Program-made: the position numbers and the translations under genes
Notes under the pieces: generated by a model
Databases searched by the model: none
What the model was told of the DNA's origin: nothing
Seen by the model: only the letters and a program-made list of their open reading frames with translations
Shown: one piece after another, positions 1 through 10,060 of the stretch
How positions within the stretch are numbered: position 1 is the stretch's first letter
Layout: each line of letters starts with the position of its first letter
NCBI GenBank assembly: GCA_036362985.1
Contig: JAYGXS010000001.1
Location: 71,389,374 to 71,453,373, forward strand
Direction of reading: 5' to 3'
Origin: Ligula intestinalis
Taxonomy: Eukaryota > Platyhelminthes > Cestoda > Diphyllobothriidea > Diphyllobothriidae
Length of the DNA: 64,000 bases

Positions 1-190
1 GTTAACAGTTAATTACCCCCTCCCCTTTATATGTTGGTTGCTTTCTTAATTGGCCCCCTTCCCCCTGTCAACATTTTGCTTGCTTTCTTTGACAGCTAAT
101 TAACCCCCCTACCCCTGTTAATTTTGACTGCTTTCGTTGACGGTTACTTGCCCCCCCTTCCCCCTATATATGTTGCTTGCTTTCGTTGAC
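1..190 (+). repeat. C-rich tandem repeat, about 4 units of 42-49 bp
   Basis: The hexamer GCTTTC recurs at 40, 82, 130 and 179, giving units of about 45, 42, 48 and 49 bp. Each unit has the order TTGACRGTTAATT, a run of C broken by T or A (CCCCCCTTCCCC type), an AT-rich stretch, then TTGCTTGCTTTC. The array may begin before the window. Its last partial unit (GTTGACGG, 185-192) leads directly into the hammerhead-like motif at 191-248. A diverged unit of the same kind precedes a second hammerhead-like motif near 19.7 kb, so array and ribozyme probably belong to one element. The C-runs could form G-quadruplex on the other strand; that is inference. Confidence 0.8.
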
Positions 191-248
191 GGTTTTATCT
201 CTGACGATGGACTCCCGCAAGAGTTCGAAAGCTCAGAAAAATAAAACT
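191..248 (+). ncRNA. hammerhead ribozyme-like motif, best preserved of the set
   Basis: The CUGACGA core box is at 201-207 and GAAA at 227-230. Helix II pairs 209-214 with 221-226 (six pairs, one G-U, loop CCGCAA). U208 is an extra base between the core and helix II; natural hammerheads with an extra base at this place are known. The bases after GAA are AGCU then C (230-234), self-complementary, so helix III could form only between two copies (a dimer). Helix I pairs 198-200 with 235-237, then, after a four-A bulge, 192-197 with 242-247. Predicted cleavage follows C234. Hammerheads are known from Penelope-like retroelements; the downstream text (TTCCAGTGATCG, then TTCTTCT) matches the other arms in this window. 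Activity is untested. Confidence 0.68.
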
Positions 249-280
249 CCGATTCCAGTGATCGAACCTGATTCTTCTCA

Positions 281-3200
281 ATCTATGCACATACCTGGGA
301 TGTGAACCTTTGCCTCAAACGCATCTATATTAAAATGGTGAGGTCCGTGTTTTCGTTATTGCATAGATTTAAACAAAGGCCAGAACTCGCCTACCACACC
401 ACACTTTAAAATGATTATTCACAGAAGCCATTACGTTAACACTTTCTTTGGGCTATTTCCAATCAGTCAGGCTGGTATTTATATTCAGTAATGGATTAAA
501 ACACTTGAATCGGCGAATGCTTACAGTTGCTTGTTCATGGTAATTATCTAGTCGGGAGATTTGTGCTGTCATGCTGGAAGTTATACAATTGAGTTATCCG
601 TTGTCAATTTAACTTATTTAGGTTATTACTTTATTATTAATCCTTGAGTGAAATGCTACAACTTTTATCAGTTGCATAGTTTCTATTAGTGCTGATATGA
701 ATAAGAACACTTTGCCGATTGTTTAGGCGTTTTCTGAGGCCTTTCACTTGACAATAAACGTCGCCGTCAATCGGTTTTGTAAACTTTACTCTTTCTCTCT
801 TTCTTACAAAGCTCACTCGACTCGGCTATTGCTTTGAGTGTGCGTTTGTCTTCATTCAAGTTAAAAACCACGCCTAAAGGCTTTTAAAACCTGCAGAATT
901 TTAACTGTTTAAATCATGGACTCTATGCAAAGCAAAATGCGAATTCACAAAAGTAATGGCCGAACTGAAATCTGATTTACGTTTCCCTTTCTTAATTAAA
1001 GGTTCCACGCCAATCACGTTTTTTGTATAGATAGGCTCAGTAAGTGGAGCTCTTTGGTTTATCTGAGGGATTATTGTTTTTGGAGTCTTTTTGATGGTTA
1101 GACATATACCTATTACATGTGACCTTGAAACGGTTCTTTGCTTTTTAGTCAGTTGTAAACGTTTCTAGTCTGCATTAAGATTCAAACCATTTAATTCTCC
1201 GTGGATTAAAAATCCACAGTGTACGTCCACATTTAGCTAGTGAAGATGTACGCTATGTCCTTTAAATAATTCAATACCTTAAGGCAAAGCATTTTACCAT
1301 TTGTGCTAAAAAAGATACATTTATGCGCGGCTATTCTTATTTTATACTTTATAAATAAATCTTAAATTACGACTTCCATTAAAGTCGGCATAAAATTTAC
1401 ATATAGTTAAGTGCAAACAGATTTTCTGTTGATATGTCAAGTGATTTCCCTTCAAAATCAAGTTCAAAGGCATGCCATAACTCAGCGCATTCTGTATAAA
1501 GCGAGTGATCGCACCATACCTTAAATATTGCGATTAGAAACTACGAATTAAAAACTGACGATATTTAGGTTTTCTGTACCTGTTATGGGCGGTTATTGAC
1601 TTTATTAAGGAAGCCCGTGCACCAGGTATGTTACGAAAAATTGTAAACGGTTAAGATTACAATCTTATCATTTCATGAAAGAGATGAACATAAGTGATAT
1701 TAGCTGTCACATACTAAGATGGCAGGCTAGTGCGTTTTGACATAAAGAGGCATTAATGAAAGGGGGAAAAAGTTAACTAGGTGCCCTGTGGTAGGAAATA
1801 AAACATATTGGGTCCAAAAATATTATCTGACGACCAATCACATCAACGCGAAGCAGGGAACAAAGTAAATTCTCCAGTGATAGTGTGTTGTGCCATAGCT
1901 GATAAAAATAGGTTAGTTAACTACTGTTCGTTTTACCGTACTAAGAATTGCACGGAACAAATTCCTGCGCCGGACTGCTACTATCTTTGATCATGCTGTA
2001 CATCAATAACGTCAAGAAGACGCTTATCTTTTATAGATTCCTAAAGGATACGCAAAATATAACCAAAAAGTTAGGAGTAAGCCGAGATTAATGGCTTTAT
2101 TGAACGCATTCTGTAGTGAGTTATTAATAATACAACCTTGCCTAGAAATATCCATGACGAGCAAAGAGTACCGTGATTGGTTTACAGTAAAATGCATAAG
2201 GTGACGCCTTTAAAATTACCATATTATTAGAAAAACTGTGAAATATTTTGGTTCTCACACAAAAGGGACCAAGCAAGAACTGATTTAATAGAGTGTCATT
2301 TGTTGAGGAGTATATTAGCTAGCAAACGCTTTGATGAGGTTCCCATCCATGTGGCTATATGCGGAGAAACGCACTTTTTTATCGCAGCGCATCGTGCTGA
2401 GTTTTTACACGCCTCAGCATCTGAGAGGTCATCAAATTCAGTGAGCAATTATCTGGCGGCCTATAAAAGATACCACTAGCGCCGTGTTGTCCACCAAAAT
2501 CGCATTGCTTCAATTTAATTAAATGCCACACGGTTGCGGGAAAATGCAGTTGCCTAGCTCACAAAGAAAATATTCGTTAATTTAGATCTTCTTAAAGAAT
2601 ATCCTTATTGTCTAAGTGAAAATCGCCTCGTCTGTGGTCTCAGATAAATTGGCACTCCTAACAGTACATCTGAGTTCAATTTCTTACAAGGAGACCGAAA
2701 ACAGACAGATAATGCCTTCTTTGGTGAAAAAAGATGATGGCTCGCAGTCAGCTGTTTTAGAATGGTTATTTAAACAACCATTGACAGCGTTTATTGACCA
2801 TTATTTTTGTAGTGAGATTTCACTTTATATTACCCCAGCCTATATTGTGTGGGACTGCATTTTGCCGCAAGCATATACTATTTATTTGAGCTATCAAATT
2901 TAACAAAGCGAAATAGGCTGGGTTTTCCTTTGAGGGATTTTTTCTTTCTCTCATATCGTACAAAGTTGGAAGTACGCGGTTGGGAACCTCGGTATTTCAT
3001 AGGGCTTCCTACATTGTTAATACAGTGTCAAAAGTAATGTTGTATAATATACTTGTGGGGATATTCGTTGCACCCTAGAAGAAAAACCTGCAGCTTAAAT
3101 CGTAAGGCTTAAATAAAAATTAAAATAATATCGTTATTCTGCACTATTCCATGAAGAAACATGGACTCTTTGTGCAGTTGTATATTCGGGACTACAAATG

Positions 3201-3440
3201 TCTCAGTAACCGGTTCACGTGAGAGTCCAAAACGTCAGACCAATAAAGCCCTTGCTACTCTGATCGAATCTTCTGCGTAATGTGTACATTCTGCCGTTTC
3301 TTCCTTTTAGAAACAAAAGTGCAAATGAGTGCTCTCCGTTCTTATATTATAAATATCCATAACAATGTTCATAATTACCATTTTCTGGTGTATACATATA
3401 TTAACTTGCCAATAGTGAAAAAAATGCGATTTTGAAGAAA
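281..3440. other. AT-rich non-coding DNA, nothing recognised
   Basis: I see no gene, RNA or recognisable element. Short open frames here (for example 2616-2903, plus) have no similarity I recognise and are of a length expected by chance. A small hairpin, GCTGAG/CTCAGC, lies at 2396-2418. Confidence 0.6.
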
Positions 3441-3454
3441 CAGTTCAAAATAAG

Positions 3455-3660
3455 AGGATGTGGTTACTGGAACAAGAGTTTGATTTTCCCGACGTTTTGG
3501 ATTCCGTTGGGGATCATTAATCAAAGGTATTTGTAGTAAAGTCGTAGTCTGCGCAGAAATATGACTATGCTACTATAATCTACGATTAGGGATTCCTGAA
3601 GGAATTTGAAACGTCAGAAAAATAAATCTTTTGTTCCAGTGGTCGCATTCTCTTCTTCTA
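3455..3660. mobile_element. inverted-arm hammerhead-like element 1 (non-coding)
   Basis: Two arms of about 75 bp face opposite ways. The left arm (3455-3525) reads on the minus strand and the right arm (3580-3660) on the plus strand. Both share, in the same order, a helix II hairpin built on GATTCC/GGAAT, an AAACGTC block, a TTGTTCCAGT-like block, and in the right arm a TTCTTCT end. In the right arm helix II is 3591-3596 with 3601-3606, GAAA is 3608-3611 and ACGU 3611-3614; the CUGANGA box is damaged (CTACGA, 3580-3585). The 54-bp centre holds an imperfect hairpin, 3533-3543 with 3563-3573 (9 of 11 pairs). There is no coding sequence. It is probably a non-autonomous relic or paired pseudo-LTR of a Penelope-like element. 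Confidence 0.6.
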
Positions 3661-4400
3661 GACAAATTAATGTTGGGTTACTGTTGACCTGGCCCTTTCA
3701 GGCAAAGGATTCTCCATTTTTCAAGGAGGCACTTTTTGTGAATTTAATTGAATGGTCTGCTAATACGCGCCGCACTAGTACACCTACGACACATACAAAA
3801 ATGGCCAAATATTTAAAATACGCAAACTCTCCCGTTATCCTAGTTTATCCTCAAATTTTGCTTTATAAACTATGTTAACTATTTTATTTGATGAAATATT
3901 CACACCTGTGCTGAAATCCTGCTTGTCGCCTTTTTCTACTTAGTTAAAAAGGTGTCCGCAATTTCAATACAGGCTTTTTGGCTACATTAATAGTAATTCT
4001 TTTTGTACATTGGTGAAGGATAATAAGTTTTGCATTGGTGACATTCAGAACGCCGTTTTAAATGTTAAAATCGTGTAGAAAAAGTAAATTTTTACGCTAG
4101 TGGCACGGATTTTTACCTGTTGTCCACCGCTTGCACAAAACGCCTTGATAGGACGACAACATTTGCTAAATATCTTAAAGCTAGAGAAGGTCATTCGCGA
4201 AAGCTCCCTTAAAAATCCATGCCAAATGCCTTCAAACTTTCATTCTATTTTGTATTATGCATAAGAAAGCCTATTGTTTTGTTTGGTTCAACCAAGTTTT
4301 CCGGGTTTTCCACGTTTTATGCACAAAAGCGTTGGTCATTCCAAATTAAAATTAATTTATTTGCTTTTATGGTGCACCAGACCAACAACAATTTTATTCC
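3661..4400. other. segment between two converging ribozyme-like arms
   Basis: AT-rich DNA bounded by the TTCTTCT end of the right arm at 3660 and the GAAGAAGAAG end of the arm starting at 4401. No recognisable coding sequence. The open frame from 3606 to 3878 merely reads through the arm. Two short, loosely similar stretches (about 3795-3825 and 4155-4185, both with a GCTAAATAT-like core) are in direct orientation. Confidence 0.4.
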
Positions 4401-4480
4401 GAAGAAGAAGATGCGATCACTGGAACAAGGACTTTATTTTCCTGACGTTTCGGATTCCGTCGGGAATCCTTAGTCATAGG
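4401..4480 (-). ncRNA. solitary hammerhead-like arm
   Basis: Read on the minus strand this is a close relative of the arms at 3455-3660. Helix II is a perfect seven-pair hairpin (GGATTCC at 4452-4458 with GGAATCC at 4463-4469, loop GTCG). It is followed on the minus strand by GAAACGTC (plus 4444-4451), so the ACGU palindrome is kept. The CUGANGA box reads CUAAGGA, one base off. The far end is the GAA microsatellite at 4401-4410. A perfect 16-bp palindrome (AGACATGCGCATGTCT, 4499-4514) lies 18 bp beyond the arm, where the two-arm elements have their central hairpin, but no second arm follows. Confidence 0.55.
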
Positions 4481-4514
4481 TAATCGTAAACAGGTCTGAG
4501 ACATGCGCATGTCT

Positions 4515-7500
4515 ACAAACAATAATTGCCATCTTCCAAAGCTCTGCGTAAACAATATCAGCATCCTTCTAGTAGTTTGAAACCAATGTTCTTGCTAAAT
4601 CGATGCAGAGATATCAATGAAATAATTAAGCGAAATAATTTTTATTTATCGTAAAAAATAAAAGCGTCATAAGCGTATTTCGCTTAATTTTTTTATAACA
4701 CTGAATGAACGAAGCTCGTCGTTCACTATACATTGACCTGGTAAAATGTTATTAATATCAGAATATCAAAAATGCTAGCATTAACAGATACACCAAGATC
4801 AAAGTTAAAAGTACACTTAAAAAATCAGGGACAGAATTTTAAATTTTAAATATATTTAGGATGGACGCTAGTCACTTTCGCAGTAGAGTTTATAGCCCAA
4901 ATAGTCACTGGCTTAGAGTTCTTGTCACGTGAGTTTATCCAGTGGGCTTAAATTGGAATGCGTGAATCTTCTGGACAATTATAGTGCCTCCGTCTGTGAA
5001 GAATTACCCAATTATCTCAGTTTACTTCCGGTCTGCTGTGAAATATTGTCAGTGCTAAGCGTATAAGTATTAAGGCTGTTTTTATTTCATGCTATCAATG
5101 CTAATTTTCCACACCCACTGTCAAAGTAATGCACCGATGATCTGTCTGAAACTCAGTTTTTCCAACGAACTGTCACTTTCCTGGGGTAAACTTAACTTCC
5201 ATTTAATTTTTCCTGACATCGGAGTCACAAATACCGGTCTTAGCCTATGAAGACGTTATTGGTCATAGTGATGTAGGCTTTAACTATCATTGGCATTCTA
5301 TGAACACATCAGGGAGGGGCACGCTTCGTCATTCTAGCGCTTCCAAACTTGCTGCGAATTTGCAACCATGAAAATTAATTTCGGACCTTGCAGCTTGCGA
5401 GTTTTAACTAACGCTATATACGAACACTAAAATGGGTTTCCTAAACAAAATGCTACTCAAGCTTCTTTTAAAATCATTCGCTTGTGCATGCAAAATGGGT
5501 GTACTACCGGTACCCTATAAATGACTCCCAGTACTTGTTTGGCGATGACCCGAGGTCTCCCACTGACCTGCTGTACCACATTTCAACTACCGTATATCTA
5601 AATTAAAGAAATGAGGTAGGGAACATTCAATAACAACTAATTGAAAATATACGTTAACTGAATTTTTACTCTTAAGCTTTACGCTGTTCTTCAAAATTTG
5701 CCATGCCTGTAATAAGAATGGGAATCCTAGCGTATCTTTCGCCTGACGGCTTGTTGCTGGCACACATATAAAAATCAATTTTTTGAAAAGCCTTTTTTGT
5801 CAAATTGAGGAAATTATGTTACGTCAAATCTAAAGTATAGATAAACAGAAATAAACTCAAAAAATTACCTAGATAAACATTTATAAACGATCAAGAATCC
5901 TACAATCTGCAGTCTGTCTTCTCAGAAAAAAAATCTTTTTAAATGTATTTTTGAAGAAAACTCAACTTGGGATGTTAGAAATTTGATGACCAAAACTGCC
6001 AACATAAAGCCAAGTTAACATAAATTTTCAACAACACGCAAAATATTTCAGGTTTTGCTGCTAATGGCCATATTCTCGATATTACCTTAGCATGATATAC
6101 TGAAACCTTTAAGATTTACTTTCATCTACAAGCATTTTGAAAGCCTGCGAAGCAGGCTTGTTTAACATACCTGAACATCTTAATGCCAAACTTTTAAAAA
6201 ATAGGAGATATTTTCGATTGATATACAAATCATCGTCAAATTATCCATCTTTTTCAATATATTGTTTTACAGAATCGTGGCAGTTAACTAATAGTTCATA
6301 TTTTTACATAAAATGAACGGTCGCGTGTAACTTTTAACAAGAAAAGTAAATAGACTTTGTTGGCAGTGGGTGCTTATACTGCAGGCCAATTTTAATATGC
6401 AAATTTTAGTTAAGACACATTTGTTATAACATAAACGAAATAATTGAGATCATTATAAGCTCCCGACAAGAGTCGTATAGAACAACGATCCGGGAAAACA
6501 TAGCGTTCGAAAATATGTTTGTTGAAAATTTACAAGAGTACTCTTGTAACTTCGAAGTGTGTTCAAATATTTGTATATCTAACACGCAAGGCCGTTTCAA
6601 CGTGTACTGGCGCCCAACTCTAGAGAATATTCGTCCTTCTTAAATCCTCAAAGCCTACGTTAAGTTCGCTCTTGCTTTTTGGATGTGCTGGAATAGGAAT
6701 TAGCATGCTTTGTGCCTCTCTTTCAGAGAATCTGTTCATCCATGCACTTTAAGTGGTGCTTGACTTTAGTGCTCATTTATGTTCGCACTGTGATCACAGA
6801 AGTAACAGCAGTAATTAATCCAGGATTTGGAAAACATCTACAACTTCTTCTTTTTTTCTCGTGAGATTAGTGTATCAACCCGGATCACAGCTGTGTGCTA
6901 ATCCAAGCCACCAATAATATGAGCCCTAAAGACAGACGGGGGTGAGCTCTAATCCAAAATCAGCAACAGGGGCTTCGGGTAGGGGAGAACCATCGGTAGA
7001 TAATTATATAACAGCATGCTCTTATATCTTTTTTCAGCCGACGATTTCTTTGTTTGAGCAAATTAGACAAACACACTACACGTCTGTAACTGCTAAGTGG
7101 GCTTTGTAGAAAACGCCACCTAAATGTTACGCCTCAATTAATATTTTTCTAATAGAAATTTCCCCCGAGACATAATAAAATGGCATTTTTTGACTTCCCT
7201 TATTATAATCTACAAGTAACTGTCGACGAATGTTGGTGCGCATCAGTTGACTATGAACATGACAATTCCTAGCAGAATGACTACAGGAAAAGACAATGAC
7301 AGTTTTGAATAGCCATTTTTGGCTTATTAGCCGGTGACAACTAGCTTTACTCAATCCCGGGTAATGCCTTACCCTAGGCTCGAACTTTTGATTTGTTGAT
7401 TAGAAGTTAAACGCTATATACACGTTGTCTGGTCAACTTCGATCGGAAATATCAGCTTTAGTAGATGGACGTTTATTAACTGGTTACGGCACTCACTTTA

Positions 7501-8400
7501 ACGCTTCTGCGCTTAGGACAACTGTTAGTTAGCCCAAGTTTATTGCCTCTCCTAGTGTTGCGTCGTGTTGCCACTTGCGTATAAACTTTGCGAAAGAACG
7601 CTTTTCTGTGCTTTTTTAAATTCAATGAGTTCAAACTGTATAATTGGTTTTCCCGGCAGACGTTACACCAGTTTCACACTTTTGTGCGGTGTACGATGGG
7701 CTTAACCAAGGGAAGTTGAACCGGAGCTCCTAATTCAATTGGTATGATTGTATCACCTAAAGTTGGCTTGAAGTGCTAAACTGTCGTGCATTGGGGATGA
7801 TAAAATGACGTTTAAATAGCCAATAAACATATGGTACGAATGTACTGAAGAAGTATCATCCAAGACTTTGACTGGCATATTCAGATAAAAGGTATGACAG
7901 TGTTTACAGAATCAATGCAACTTATATGTGGTTACATGTGGTGCCCTTGAGGTGGAGATAAATATCGCGCTAGAAACTGAGTTCAATGGAAGCCGCGAAT
8001 GCGAGTTGGTCGTTAATGGGTGCAGTATATTCTATGCAGTAGGCGTCTGATCGTTACGACGCGAGATATGCGGGTTATGAATTTAGTCGACAGAAGGAGA
8101 TGGTTACCTGGCTAAGGTAGAACTGGTTAGCCATCATAGATAGTGAACCAATTTTTAAGATTTATTCATAGACCAAGTGTGCGCAATGTGATCTTTTCAG
8201 ATAAGTACTAGTACATTAAACAATGGGCATATATTGATTAAGTATATTCAAGCTTACGCGTAGTTCGAAAGCCTGGTTGCCTAATTATGTGATTGTTTTG
8301 ATAACGTTTCGATGAGTACTTCTCAACTGTTAATCCAATCTCCTAAACCCACGTGGTTTTATGTCGTCGACCACATTCCTTTTATGCATAAGAAGTATAA
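4515..8400. other. AT-rich non-coding DNA, nothing recognised
   Basis: No gene, RNA or mobile element that I can support. Minus-strand open frames at 5587-5778 and 7127-7354 are short and without recognisable similarity. Confidence 0.6.
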
Positions 8401-8404
8401 CCAT

Positions 8405-8465
8405 GACACTGCCTGTAGGGGTTTGAGTAATGGATGTACTTGCATCACCACAATCATTGGGCTTG
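8405..8465 (+). repeat. short dispersed repeat, copy 1
   Basis: The text around ATCACCACAATCATTGGGC (near 8444-8462) matches the block at about 8929-8975 over some 46 bp at roughly 70-75 percent identity by eye, in direct orientation and about 520 bp apart. The family is not identified. Confidence 0.4.
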
Positions 8466-8831
8466 TGTTTCAGTTAGCACGCAGGAATATTTACTTTGAA
8501 TGAAGTTATGCGCAGGGTTACCTTTATTACTTGGACAGGACATTCCCATTTCCGTTTGCCCACTTAGGCGGCCAAGTGATTAATCCTTACCGAAAAACGA
8601 GCTCTGAACTGGTTTGTCCCTTTGAATGAAGTCGATTGGAGAGTACGATGGACGCTTCGCGAACTTCAGACTTCGATGATGACGGTCTCAGTACCCTTAT
8701 GCATGCAGATACTGCCAACCACGTCGGGAATAGATGGAATGCATCAAATGAACAATGGCTCGACATCTGCAGTCAGAGTGAAAGGTCCAAAAGGTTAGTT
8801 CTTGGGTTACGTACGCCTAGAGCTGGAGTAG

Positions 8832-8900
8832 GCAACCTATGGTTCGCGAGCCATATATGGCTCTTCTGATGACTGCGTATGGCTCTCTGCGAAAATTCAT
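8832..8900 (+). mobile_element. hAT-like terminal fragment (tentative)
   Basis: The stretch beginning TAGAGCTGGAGTAGGCAACC and continuing through GAGCCATATATGGCTC (a perfect 16-bp palindrome at 8848-8863) and GCGTATGGCTCTC resembles terminal sequences I associate with widespread animal hAT elements (start YARNG, GGCAACC, repeated TGGCTCT blocks). No second end and no 8-bp target duplication was found, so this would be a truncated end. The assignment rests on memory of similar sequence only. Confidence 0.35.
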
Positions 8901-8924
8901 ACTTTATGATTTTGGTTACTCATT

Positions 8925-10060
8925 AGGGCTCTAAGTAGTGGGTTGTACTCGGATCACCACAATCATAAGGCCAAATCCCAGGTTGAAAGTCAAAAGACAG
9001 GAGTCACCAGAAGGAGTGATTTATTATGTTCAGAACTCCCAATTACTGCCCAATGTGGAAGTGGCCACTAGCAAAGGCAGGGCTAGTGTTGATTACGTCC
9101 AGCCAGACCTGAGAGAGCGTGAGAGAGTGGTGGCAGCTGATTCAGCAGGACTGCGGAGCAGGTTTAGGCGGCTTGTTATTGGTGTCCTGCAATTGACCGA
9201 GGGGATATCCTGTCTGGTGGCCTAGGCTCTGTCGGCTGAAGGTGGGGAAGAGGGACCACCTTTTCAAGTGGTGCCTGGGCAGCTGTGACAACCCCAGTGC
9301 CCCGAGTAGAAGTTGGTTAACTTTCTGCAGGTTAGCGCGTCTGAAGGTGCTAACTGAGGTAGTGGATGACCTTGAGGCACCTGGTCTTGAATTAAGACGC
9401 CGGAAAAATCAATATTTGGGGTCGGCTAAAACTCTCCCCTAGACAACAGACAAAGTGAGAGGTTGACAATGTTGTCAAAAGATTTAAGGTCAGTTAGTCG
9501 GATCATCGGCTTGCAAAGACAGATGGCATTGGGGGCCGCGGGCATTGAAGGACGAAGGGGGACAGGCATGGTGGCCGACCGTCACATGCTTTCCTTCGAG
9601 AATCAGCTATAATAGTTTATTCTTTATTGAACTTGCTATAATTCACGCATAAGCTTAGAATGTCCCTGCTAATCCTAATGCTATCCAAGGCGCATTCACT
9701 AAAGCAGCAGAGCACAAAGCCCTGCCGCCAGTTTTACGAACAAAATATAATTTGTTTAAGTTCCGTAAATATTCTCATGCTTGAGTTGAGAAGTCAAGTT
9801 GGCAAACATATGTTTTCAACAAATCGTTGTCAGGCCAAAACATTTGCAGGTGTAATAAAAATGGTACAGTTGGTCGGGGTTTATAAAGGTAGTCTGATTA
9901 CAATTAATTGTTTACACGTCGCCCGCATTGCGAAGTCAGCGTGTAGAGGTTCCATTCTTGGGAAAGATGGGAGGAGGGAGAGCGGGATGAATTGAGTTAG
10001 GTTGCGGGCGTTGATCAGATGTCAGATACATGGGGTGATAATTGCGGCTATTTGTACAAA
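8925..10060. repeat. GC-richer mosaic, probable old repeat
   Basis: Base composition rises clearly above the flanks, with GGGGGCCGCGG and GGGGGACAGGC-type text near 9530-9570. The start (8929-8975) repeats the block at 8405-8465. Three consecutive plus-strand open frames (8938-9225, 9242-9442, 9660-9995) have no similarity I recognise and no catalytic motifs. Sharp composition borders suggest an inserted element, perhaps an LTR or SINE-type relic, but no terminal repeats were found. Confidence 0.35.
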
